A DNA stretch of 64,000 bases from Flavobacterium araucananum. Its GTDB lineage: Bacteria > Bacteroidota > Bacteroidia > Flavobacteriales > Flavobacteriaceae. Shown here in pieces: positions 15,418 through 23,900 of this stretch (within the stretch, counting starts at the first letter, position 1; each line of letters opens with the position of its first letter). The position numbers were made by a program, and so were the translations under genes. Below the pieces are notes generated by a model. It had not been told where the DNA came from and did not search any database. It saw only the letters and a program-made list of their open reading frames with translations. The stretch spans positions 1-64,000 of the forward strand of contig NZ_MUGS01000028.1 of assembly GCF_002222055.1 (NCBI RefSeq), in the 5' to 3' direction.

Positions 15418-16101
15418 ATGAAAAAAACACAAACCAAGATTTTATTAGTTGACGATGAACCAGATATCTTAGAAATCGTTGGCTATAACCTTGCTCAGGA
15501 AGGCTATCAGATTGTTACTGCTTCGAATGGAAAAGAAGCTATAGCAAAGGCTCAGAAAGAATTGCCGGACCTAATTATTATGGATGTAATGATGGCCGAA
15601 ATGGATGGAATGGAAGCTTGTGAACACATTAGAAAAATTCCTGAATTAAATAATGTTATCATAACATTCCTAACGGCAAGAAGTGAGGATTATTCGCAAG
15701 TTGCTGGTTTTGATGCAGGTGCAGATGATTACATCACCAAACCAATAAAACCAAAATTATTGGTTAGCAAAGTAAAGGCTTTGTTAAGAAGGTTAAAAGA
15801 ACAAGAAGTGGTTAGCGACACCCTAAATGTTGGCGGAATCGAGATTAACCGTGAAGAGTACAAGATCATAAAAGGCAATGTCGAAATTGCTTTACCAAGA
15901 AAAGAATTCGAATTATTTTATTTATTGGCTTCAAAACCAGGCAAAGTTTTTAAAAGAGACGAAATCCTGGATAAAGTTTGGGGTAATGAAGTTGTAGTAG
16001 GAGGTAGAACAATAGATGTGCATATCAGAAAACTACGTGAAAAAATAGGAGAAGACCTTTTTAAAACCATCAAAGGAGTTGGTTATAAATTTGAAGTCTA
16101 A
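15418..16101 (+). CDS. PhoB/OmpR-type response regulator
   Basis: A 227-residue two-domain regulator. The receiver domain (about 6-122) has the acidic pair DDE at 12-14, the phosphoacceptor Asp56 in IIMDVMM, a Thr in the FLTARS strand and the conserved Lys in YITKPIK. The C-terminal winged helix (about 133-225) contains LPRKEFELFYLLASKPGKVF and the recognition-helix segment GGRTIDVHIRKLREKIG, as in PhoB. The ATG giving MKKTQTK is chosen over a TTG three codons upstream. The sensor kinase gene follows after 211 bases. Proposed regulator of the neighbouring promoters with 11-base repeats; assignment to phosphate is by context and subfamily resemblance. Confidence 0.85.
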   Translation: MKKTQTKILLVDDEPDILEIVGYNLAQEGYQIVTASNGKEAIAKAQKELPDLIIMDVMMAEMDGMEACEHIRKIPELNNVIITFLTARSEDYSQVAGFDAGADDYITKPIKPKLLVSKVKALLRRLKEQEVVSDTLNVGGIEINREEYKIIKGNVEIALPRKEFELFYLLASKPGKVFKRDEILDKVWGNEVVVGGRTIDVHIRKLREKIGEDLFKTIKGVGYKFEV

Positions 16102-16104
16102 TCT

Positions 16105-16160
16105 TTTTAAGATGCTGAGGTTCTGAGGTACTAAGCTGCTAAGGTTGAGTAACTGCAGAA
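16105..16160. repeat. Degenerate 'ctaaggttctgagg' word repeat
   Basis: Short related words (GCTGAGGTTCTGAGGTACTA, GCTGCTAAGGTTGAG) follow the regulator stop. Similar words in the other orientation occur near 43.57 kb and 46.37 kb. Confidence 0.45.
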
Positions 16161-16202
16161 TTTTAGTTAAGATTTCAATAGTTTAAAAACATTAATAAAT
16201 TT

Positions 16203-16263
16203 AAACCATATAAGAAATGGAAGTTCATTATATTTATTTGAGCTTTAATTTCTTATATGGTTT
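16203..16263. repeat. AAACCATATAAG palindrome between regulator and kinase genes
   Basis: Perfect 16-base inverted arms (16203-16218 and 16248-16263) around a 29-base loop, with a T-run after the right arm. It may act as a terminator or attenuating hairpin, making the kinase gene partly independent of the regulator gene. A sister element lies at 36.6 kb. Confidence 0.65.
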
Positions 16264-16312
16264 TTGAGTTAAGTTTAATTTTTCTTAATCTCTTAATGGG
16301 GCAATAATTTCA

Positions 16313-17398
16313 ATGAAAATTAATTTTAAAAAAACATACAAATTTGCTGTAAAGTCAGCATTATATATTAGTCTTTTTGCAACAGGATTTGTACTGATAT
16401 TGCTGAATCTCTTTTATAAAAACGAATTAAACCATCAGGTTGCATTCGGGATAATTTTTATAATATCAATTTATATTTTCTCCTTTTTAGTCTTGCAATA
16501 TCGTGTAGAACGCTTTATCTATAGACGAGTTAAAAAAATCTATGATGAGGTTTCGTTGTTAGAATCGACAACACTTATCAATCAGCCCATAACTACAGAT
16601 ATGGAAACGCTTTCGCGGGAAGTAAAAAAGTTTGCTACTGATAAAAAGTTAGAAATCGAAATGCTTGAAATTCGCGAGCAATACAGAAGAGAGTTTTTAG
16701 GAAACGTTTCGCACGAACTTAAAACACCTTTGTTTACCGTTCAGGGTTATGTCTCGACTTTGCTTGATGGTGCAATGGATGATAAAAATATTAGAAAAAA
16801 ATATTTAAAACGAGCCGAAAAAGGAGTAGAACGATTGATCTACATCGTCGAGGATCTGGATATGATTACCAAACTAGAATCCGGTGATCTGGATTTAATG
16901 ATTACCGATTTTAATATTGTCGACCTGATCCAGAATGTTTTTGAATTGCTGGAAATGAAAGCAGACAAAAAGAAAATTAAATTGGCTTTTGAAAGCAAAA
17001 ATGTACAATCGGTTATCGTGCGCGGAGATCAGGACAGAATTCAGCAAGTTCTTGAAAACCTAATTGTCAACTCTATCAAATATGGTAAAGATGGCGGTTT
17101 AACAGAGGTTGGCGTGGTCAATCTAACCAAGAAAAAAGTCTTAATTCGCATTAGCGATAACGGAGAAGGAGTTGAAAAGCAAAATATTCCAAGACTTTTT
17201 GAACGTTTTTACAGAGTCGATAAAAGCGGAACCCGATCTGAAGGTGGTTCCGGTTTAGGACTGGCAATTGTAAAACATATCATAGAAGCACATAAAGAGA
17301 AGGTTTATGTCGAAAGTGAATTCGGAATTGGTTCTGAATTCTCTTTTACACTTGAAAAAGCTTTAAAAGCTCAAAAAATCGAAGTTAAAAAATTGTAA
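16313..17398 (+). CDS. PhoR-like sensor histidine kinase
   Basis: A 361-residue membrane kinase. Two transmembrane helices near residues 15-37 and 44-63 have only a few residues between them, so there is no periplasmic sensor domain. A linker leads to a HisKA domain with the phosphoacceptor His in NVSHELKTPLFTVQGYVSTL (near 133). The HATPase domain shows the N box ENLIVNSIKYG, the G1 box DNGEGVE and the G2 box SGLGLAIVKH. This compact form resembles PhoR kinases that sense through partners rather than a large extracytoplasmic domain, but no PAS domain is evident. Partner of the regulator upstream; a terminator after it separates it from the porin gene. Confidence 0.87.
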   Translation: MKINFKKTYKFAVKSALYISLFATGFVLILLNLFYKNELNHQVAFGIIFIISIYIFSFLVLQYRVERFIYRRVKKIYDEVSLLESTTLINQPITTDMETLSREVKKFATDKKLEIEMLEIREQYRREFLGNVSHELKTPLFTVQGYVSTLLDGAMDDKNIRKKYLKRAEKGVERLIYIVEDLDMITKLESGDLDLMITDFNIVDLIQNVFELLEMKADKKKIKLAFESKNVQSVIVRGDQDRIQQVLENLIVNSIKYGKDGGLTEVGVVNLTKKKVLIRISDNGEGVEKQNIPRLFERFYRVDKSGTRSEGGSGLGLAIVKHIIEAHKEKVYVESEFGIGSEFSFTLEKALKAQKIEVKKL

Positions 17399-17411
17399 GC
17401 TAAATTGTGTG

Positions 17412-17434
17412 AAACACCTTAAAACAGGGTGTTT
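17412..17434 (+). terminator. Terminator after the sensor kinase gene
   Basis: Stem AAACACC with GGTGTTT and a TTAAAACAG loop, 13 bases after the stop. The porin gene beyond must use its own promoter. Confidence 0.6.
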
Positions 17435-17486
17435 TAACAATTAATCAACTTACGCCGGAGCTTCGTAACAATAAATTTTTATTATG

Positions 17487-17531
17487 GTAACATCTTGTTA
17501 ATGATTTCTTAACATTGGTGACACATCTTTG
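17487..17531 (+). promoter_or_regulatory. Promoter with Pho-box-like hexamers (porin gene)
   Basis: Four hexamers with exact 11-base spacing: GTAACA (17487-17492), TTAATG (17498-17503), TTAACA (17509-17514) and GACACA (17520-17525). A further GTAACA at 17465-17470 is on the same phase. The -7 core is CATCTTTG (17524-17531), identical to that of the lipoprotein gene. TTAACA is 12 bases from CTTTG. Confidence 0.7.
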
Positions 17532-17561
17532 TACCTTGAAATTAAGGGAATTAGAGAAAGG

Positions 17562-18857
17562 ATGATAAAAAGAAAATTAGTTGCTGCTTTACTGCTTATA
17601 AATTTTGCTGTAAGTGCTCAGGATCTGAATAAACAGGATGTAAAAAATGAAGTAATTCGCATTTTAGATTCTATCAATAAAGCAAAACTTCCGGATACCA
17701 AGTCAGGAGTTAGTGGCGAAGAACATTGGTACGACAGAATCTCGCTAAGAGGTTATGCACAAATACGATACAATGGTTTGTTCTCTACCAATGATAAGGT
17801 TTCCTGCGAGCAATGCGATAAATCATGGGGAACTACGTCTACAGATCCCGATGCAAAATCAAACAACGGACTTTTTATCAGACGGGCGCGTTTAGTATTT
17901 TCAGGACAAGTTCACCCCAATGTGTTTTTCTATTTTCAACCCGATTTTGCCAGTTCACCAAGTACCGGAATTCAAAATTTTGTTCAAATTCGTGACCTGT
18001 ATTTTGACCTTTCGTTTGATAAGAAAAAGGAATATCGCGTGAGAGTTGGGCAAAGTAAGATTCCGTATGGTTTCGAAAACATGCAATCAAGTTCGCAGCG
18101 ATTGGCTTTAGATCGTAACGATGCGATGAATAGTGCAATATTAAACGAACGTGATTTAGGATTGTTCTTTTATTGGGCTCCGGCTCAAATTAGAGAGCGT
18201 TTTGCAATGTTGGTAAAAGATGGTTACAAAGGTTCTGGAGATTTTGGTGTTTTTGCTTTTGGAGTTTATAATGGGCAAATAGCCAATAAGCTTGATGGCA
18301 ACAGAGACCTGAATGTTGTTGCCAGACTGACTTATCCTTTTGTTATCGGAAGCCAGATTATCGAGCCCGGAATTCAGGCATATACCGGTAAATGGGCTTT
18401 TACAGGCGAAATTTCACCCGGAGTAAAAGTCGATGATCCTCAATATGTAAAAGATCAGAGAGTAGGAGCAACTTTTGTTTTGTATCCAAGACCGTTCGGG
18501 ATTCAAACAGAATATAATGTGGGTAGAGGACCTCGTTACAATACCGTAACCAATACCGTCGACGAAACAGATTTAAACGGAGGTTATGTTTTGCTTAATT
18601 ATAAGTTAGATGTAAAAAAACAGCATATCTATCCTTTTGCAAAATTTCAATATTATGACGGAGGTAAAAAATATGAAAAAGATGCCAGAAGTTATGTCGT
18701 TAGAGATTATGAAATAGGTATAGAATGGCAGCCTATTAAGGCATTCGAACTTACGGCTGAATACGTTATTGCCGACAGAACTTTTGAAGACAGTGCATTG
18801 CCAATAAACCGCCAACAAGGAAACTTGTTGCGTTTACAAGCCCAGTTTAATTTCTAA
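17562..18857 (+). CDS. Phosphate-selective porin (OprP/OprO family)
   Basis: A 431-residue outer-membrane barrel. The signal peptide is MIKRKLVAALLLINFAVSAQ. After a short periplasmic lead, the barrel starts near residue 55 with ISLRGYAQIRYNG, the typical OprP entry strand. It continues with FIRRARLVFSGQVHPNVFFY, FQPDFAS and VRVGQSKIPYGFENMQSS, all hallmarks of the porin O/P family, and ends QGNLLRLQAQFNF. The ATG here is preferred to a TTG 11 codons upstream, because that TTG lies inside the promoter core. Family members favour phosphate or polyphosphate; specificity here is inferred. The promoter carries the hexamer array, supporting control by the adjacent two-component pair. Confidence 0.85.
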   Translation: MIKRKLVAALLLINFAVSAQDLNKQDVKNEVIRILDSINKAKLPDTKSGVSGEEHWYDRISLRGYAQIRYNGLFSTNDKVSCEQCDKSWGTTSTDPDAKSNNGLFIRRARLVFSGQVHPNVFFYFQPDFASSPSTGIQNFVQIRDLYFDLSFDKKKEYRVRVGQSKIPYGFENMQSSSQRLALDRNDAMNSAILNERDLGLFFYWAPAQIRERFAMLVKDGYKGSGDFGVFAFGVYNGQIANKLDGNRDLNVVARLTYPFVIGSQIIEPGIQAYTGKWAFTGEISPGVKVDDPQYVKDQRVGATFVLYPRPFGIQTEYNVGRGPRYNTVTNTVDETDLNGGYVLLNYKLDVKKQHIYPFAKFQYYDGGKKYEKDARSYVVRDYEIGIEWQPIKAFELTAEYVIADRTFEDSALPINRQQGNLLRLQAQFNF

Positions 18858-18887
18858 ACCAAATGATTTTAAAATAGGTATAAGTTC

Positions 18888-18970
18888 GCCACAAATTTCA
18901 CGAATTCGCCCGAATTAATTAGTGTAAATTCGTGAAATTCGTGGCAGAATAAATTATTCTGTGGCAAAAA
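18888..18970. repeat. GCCACGAATT-type palindromic repeat, copy 1
   Basis: GCCACAAATTTCACGAATT at 18888-18906 pairs with AATTCGTGAAATTCGTGGC at 18927-18945, with an inner AATTAATTAG loop. A second GTGGC at 18961 suggests a compound element. It lies between convergent genes. Confidence 0.7.
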
Positions 18971-18990
18971 ATGCGCATCACTATACACCT

Positions 18991-20061
18991 TTAGTCTTCA
19001 AAAACGGTAAACAGCGAATCCCAATCTATAGCATCGTTAAACTGTGTCAAACCTTTAAACGACTTTACTTTTGAAAGATCATCAATGGTAAAGTCGTCTT
19101 GCATTGCATACGGTACCAGATTCTCGTTCTGTAGTTTTATCGCTAAATATTCTTGCTCATATTGCCCGGGAGTTGGAATAAAAAATGCTTTTTTGCCCAG
19201 TTTTGCCAAATCCATTACAGTGGTATATCCCGAACGGCATAAAACAAAATCACTTTCGTTAAAAGTTTGTTCCAGTTGTTTTGAGTTCATGAAATTATAA
19301 TACGTCACATTTCCGGCCTGCCATTTGGTTTGTGTTTTTTCTACAATCCCTTGTACAAAAACAACTTTGCCTTTGTAATTAACAATTTCTCTTTGCAATT
19401 TCTCGTCCAGATAAGTACGCTGAGGTTCAGGTCCGGATAAAATAATCATTAAATCATATAACTTTTCGGTTTCCTTTTTGCGCATTCGGCTCAAAGGACC
19501 AATGTATTTTAAGTTTAGGTGATCTGTTTTTAGATGTCCCAATTCACCCGTTAGATTTGTAGCATCGTTTGTATCTGGAACCCAGCATTGTGTATATTTT
19601 TTTATAATATGCTGATGACATTTGCTTGTAAACCAGGTCGTATTTCCGGTCATTACATTCAATTGATGCGTCATAAAAACAGAGGGTACTTTTTTACTAT
19701 AAACGCCCAATCGGTTATCAGATATAATACCATCAATACCGTGTTTTTTGATCCAGCCATTTACCATTTTTTTCTCGTCTAAAATAGCGACAATCATTTT
19801 AGGTAAGTTTTTGATCAGTTTCCACTTAAAGTTTTTACCATTCTTTGCATATTCTATATGATAAGAAGGTAATTCAAGGGTTTGAATGTACGGAAACTCT
19901 TTTCGTAATAACGCCAATGCAACACCATCAGAAGCTATTATAGGGATAAAATTGTTTTCCTGAAGCGCTTTTATAATAGGGATACATCTTGTAGCATGTC
20001 CTAATCCCCAATTTAATGGAGCAACTAAAATTGTTTTGTTTGCAGAATAGTCAATGCTCAT
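18991..20061 (-). CDS. GT28-like glycosyltransferase
   Basis: A 356-residue two-domain GT-B protein. The N-terminal half has the GLGHATRCIPIIKALQENNF motif near residue 18, typical of the MurG/GT28-like group that includes uncharacterised archaeal and bacterial 'glycosyltransferase family protein' members. The C-terminal half shows the acceptor/donor region FNESDFVLCRSGYTTVMDLA near 270 and a PTPGQYEQEYLA segment near 300. No transmembrane helix is seen. Donor and acceptor are unknown; a role in surface glycolipid or cell-envelope glycan synthesis is likely from fold alone. It stands alone, with a -7-like TATCTTCG core 20 bases upstream. Confidence 0.75.
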   Translation of the reverse strand: MSIDYSANKTILVAPLNWGLGHATRCIPIIKALQENNFIPIIASDGVALALLRKEFPYIQTLELPSYHIEYAKNGKNFKWKLIKNLPKMIVAILDEKKMVNGWIKKHGIDGIISDNRLGVYSKKVPSVFMTHQLNVMTGNTTWFTSKCHQHIIKKYTQCWVPDTNDATNLTGELGHLKTDHLNLKYIGPLSRMRKKETEKLYDLMIILSGPEPQRTYLDEKLQREIVNYKGKVVFVQGIVEKTQTKWQAGNVTYYNFMNSKQLEQTFNESDFVLCRSGYTTVMDLAKLGKKAFFIPTPGQYEQEYLAIKLQNENLVPYAMQDDFTIDDLSKVKSFKGLTQFNDAIDWDSLFTVFED

Positions 20062-20081
20062 AGTTTAACGCTTTTTAAAAA

Positions 20082-20089
20082 CGAAGATA
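20082..20089 (-). promoter_or_regulatory. -7-like core for the GT28-like gene
   Basis: Minus strand reads TATCTTCG, one mismatch from TAnnTTTG, at a normal distance from the ATG. Confidence 0.4.
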
Positions 20090-20256
20090 AAGAAATATGT
20101 TTTTTATGTTATTTCGCACATATTACTAAATTATTAACTCTATCTTCTTGCTCAGGCTATATAATACGTTAAAAGACTTAAATAAAATTACTAATTACGG
20201 CTTAAGGTTACTTATATGTTAACTGGTTTCAGGCTTCTTTAAGTATTTTGCAAAAA

Positions 20257-20284
20257 AAAAGGAACTAATTAAATAGTTCCTTTT
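20257..20284 (-). terminator. Terminator after the Lys/Ala-rich protein gene
   Basis: Stem AAAAGGAACTA with TAGTTCCTTTT around ATTAAA, 21 bases past the stop, with a long T-run on the minus strand. Confidence 0.8.
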
Positions 20285-20304
20285 CTGTAACAGCAAGATT
20301 GTTA

Positions 20305-20850
20305 TTAATCCTGAATATATGTTTTGTTACCGTTTTTATTAATGTAGTATTTACCCCCTTTTGGTCCTGTATATACTTTTTTACCATTATACTCTCCAGT
20401 AACTTTATCTGCTACTTTTGGCGCTTTTTCGGTTGTTTCTTTTAATGTTTTAGTACTGGTTTTTGTAGCTGCTGTAGCATCTTTTTTTGCAGCATCAGCT
20501 TTAGTTCCAGCTTTTTTTGCATCAGCTTTTGCACCATCAGCTGCTGTAGTTGCTTTTTTGGATGCTTTTGTGGCATCACTTTTAGCTTTGGCTGCCTCTT
20601 TGTCTGCTGCTTTTTTAGTTGCTGTTGCACTTTCTTTTTTTGCTGCAGTCGAAGCATCGGTAGCGTCTTTGGCGGCTTTTTTAGATTTGGTAGCCTCTTT
20701 TTTCGCATCTGTTGCTGCTTTATCAGCAGTTGCTTTTTTCTTCTTAGCCGCAGTTTCAGTTTTGCTTTTTGCATCTTTCGCAGTTGTTTCCTGAGCGTAG
20801 AAATTCGAGGATAAAACAACCATAAAACAAAGTAATAGTAATTTTTTCAT
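20305..20850 (-). CDS. Secreted histone H1-like Lys/Ala-rich protein with a C-terminal GPKGGKYYINKNG motif
   Basis: A 181-residue protein. The signal peptide is 1-19 (MKKLLLLCFMVVLSSNFYA). Residues 25-145 are almost entirely Lys, Ala, Thr, Asp and Glu in short repeats (KKKATADKAATDAKKEATKS, KKAADKEAAKAKSDATKASK), resembling histone H1 tails. The last 32 residues form a compact motif, NGKKVYTGPKGGKYYINKNG, that matches my memory of the PBCV-specific basic adaptor domain. That domain is found at the end of viral and bacterial basic proteins. The signal peptide argues against a nucleoid role and for a periplasmic or secreted polycation. A second open frame inside it is a composition artefact. 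Function unknown. Confidence 0.75.
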   Translation of the reverse strand: MKKLLLLCFMVVLSSNFYAQETTAKDAKSKTETAAKKKKATADKAATDAKKEATKSKKAAKDATDASTAAKKESATATKKAADKEAAKAKSDATKASKKATTAADGAKADAKKAGTKADAAKKDATAATKTSTKTLKETTEKAPKVADKVTGEYNGKKVYTGPKGGKYYINKNGNKTYIQD

Positions 20851-20913
20851 AAGGTTACGGTTTTAAATTTCAATTAAAATTAATCAATTTATTAATACGT
20901 TTCTCATAAAGCT

Positions 20914-23900
20914 TTAAAAATAAGCACGAAGTTGTACGTTGCCCGTATGAACGACTGATCCGGTTTCACTTTTTCGACCCTGGTAGTTAAGATTTACATC
21001 CAGAAACTGCGTTATGTTTTTTTGCAAAAGTAATTTCCAGACTAAATTTTGCCCTTGCTGAAGACCTTCAAGCATCTGAAAACCTACAGAAGAGAACTCG
21101 TTTCCGGTAAACTTATTTTGGTAAAAAGAAAACTCACCATTCAGGGTTATCTTTTTCTCACCCGCAAATGAAAAAGAAGTTCCAATCCTGTTTTGAACTA
21201 AAGTTTCAAAATTTCCAATCTGATTTTCTTTATTTTGAAATTCATAAAAGAAATCTAAACTGGTATTTTTCGAAAACAAATAACTGATTTTTGGGGCAAC
21301 CTGATAACCTTGCAAATCATAGTTTTTTTCGACAAAATCCTCTGAAACCAAATTTGTACTAATGGTTTTGGTAAAGAAGTTGAATAACCAGCTTTTGTCA
21401 TACAAATGAGTATATTGTAATTGATGCGAACTATTTTTGACATTTTGCGACCCGATCGAAAGTAGATTTTTACCTTTATTAATAAGGTATGTATAGGTTA
21501 CAGAATGCTTTTGTTTGCCTCGATTATAATAAAAACTATTTCTAAAACTTGAATTTAATCCCAAGATATTTTCTTCAGACGAATCAAATGGATTCAGTTC
21601 CAGACGTTCGCCTTTGCTTTTTACTTTTCGATCCATAATAAAAGAAGTCTGGTTATAAAAGTAAGAAGCAAGTTTTTTGAAACCTGTTTCATTTTGCCAT
21701 TGCACAGGATTTAAAGCAACAGATTGCGAGAATTTATTCTGATTGGTTTTAATATAAATCTGGTTCGGTAAAAAGATCCGGATATATCTTGCCTGATCCG
21801 GAAAAGCAGCAATTTCAAACTCTTCCAGTTCCTTGATTCCATTACCATTATAATCGTTCCAGGTATAAACGCCCTGACCGGTTGGAACCTCGATATAAGT
21901 AAATTCTTGTTGCGCAATTGTGCCGGAACTGGTTTCGTAAGCCGTTCCCGTTTGCATGAACTGATTAAAAAAGCGGTCGTTATACAGTACTCTTGAATTT
22001 AAGGAAGGCTCGTTTTTTCGGGATGAATCCGTAAAATCCAGGTTGCGATAACTCGCATAAACGGCTAAATCGGTTGTTTTGTTTTGAATCAATTTTGATT
22101 TTAAAAAATAAGTCTGCGAGTTGTTTACGTGCTGTAATAACCCGTTTTGCAAACTATCATTCCGGCGTTGTAAATAGCCAATTTCTAGAAAAACTTTAGT
22201 ACTGTCGCCACGCCCAACAAAAGCACCATATTCTAAGAATCTTTGACTTAATGCCGAAAACTGATTCGTTACTTTATCTTTTTGCTGATTGTCTTCGATT
22301 TGCAAACTGCCGCCAATCCAGTTTTTACCAAAATGATATTTAGTTCTCGTCTGGTTTCTAATAAATTTTGAAGTTGAGTTTGTAGCAGTTGTATTCAAAA
22401 AACTACCTTGATTTTCGATTGTCCATTGCTTTAATTTAAAAAAAGCAGTTGTCGTATGTCTCGTTCCCGAATAACTTTCTGTATATTCTAGTTTCTCGAA
22501 CTGATAGGTAAACAAACCAATATTTGCGGTTTCTTTTTTAGGATATAAATCAAAATTTAAACCCGTAACCAATAAACTTTGATTGCCCAAAAGAGTCCCG
22601 TTTAGATTCCAATCCCTGTTAAATTCGATATTATATAAACGTTCTACAGACCTGAAATCTTCCTGAACAAACTGATAATTTGCAAAACCATCTAAAGTCC
22701 AGTTTCGGGTAAAAAGGCGTTTTTTAATATTGGTTTTCAGCGCAATTCCGTCATTGTCAGAATCATCAATTTTCGAAAATAAATTTTTGTCATTATTACT
22801 TATTGCAAGTTCAAAATCAACCAATGTTTTTTCGTCCGGATTGTATTTTCCTAAAAACGTAGCAACCTGCAATTTTATGGGGGCAACCAGATTAACGATG
22901 GGTTCGTAGTTTCCTTGCAAAATCCCGTTTACCGGTGCAACATATTGGTAAATTCGTTCGACAGAGTTGTTGTTCTGAATTGTATAATTTCCGGAATTAT
23001 TGCCCACGAGACTAAATTTTACATTGTATAAAACATTGCTGGCATCGTTTGAATATTCATAAGCTTCAACGGCATTGACCATTATTTTTTTATACAAAAT
23101 TTTATTGTCAGCATAAGTATCTACATAAGCAGATGGGGCTTTCATTAAATTGGGATCATCTCCCGCCTGACTTAAAATCTGAACCTGCTCCGTAGAGAGA
23201 TTTTGTTGCAAAGGCTGATTTTTCATGTCGTTTTCAGAATAGACATAACCGCCAAAACTCCAGCTTTTGTTTTCATGAGTGGCACCTGCGTAAGTAACCA
23301 GTCTGTTGTAATTTCTTTCGGAATATTGGTATTCGACATTAATTCGCATTTCAGAAGTAATGGTAAAAAGCGAGGTAAAAATGATTTCTCCGGCATTATA
23401 ATCGATCACATAATCATTGTTTTCGCCACGTTTTAGTAAAATACCATTTACATATACCCGTTCAGATCCTGAAATTACCAGAACATACAATTCGCCGTTT
23501 TGACCTTTTAATTTATACGGTCCCTGATTACCCTCCTGTCCTGTAAAAGTACTTTTGGCATATTGCCCTTTTACAAAAGCAACCGAAGCAAAAATATTAG
23601 TTTTACTTTCCTCAGTCCCAAAATCAAAACTTGTCGAAAGTCCCTGTACTTTTTTATTGAAATTTAAAAATTGAGTTTTCTTGTTTTCCAGAAAAACATC
23701 TCCGGCGCGAATGTTCCAGTCGTTACTAAAAAGTTCCATGAAAATATTATCGAACTGATCCAGCTTTTGAGAATAACCACCATCTTGCAACGGAATATTA
23801 TTATCCTGCAAGGAAGCTCGTAAACTAATTTTATCGGATATTTTTCCGGTAATCTGAAGATCCAGATTAGAATTTAAAACCGTGTTTTGATTGTTGCCCA

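Noticed and set aside
20442..20819. Long second open frame rich in Lys and Gln inside the secreted Lys/Ala-rich gene
   Set aside because: It is a shift of the same repetitive codons; it has no signal peptide or domain, and the main frame has a signal peptide and a C-terminal motif.
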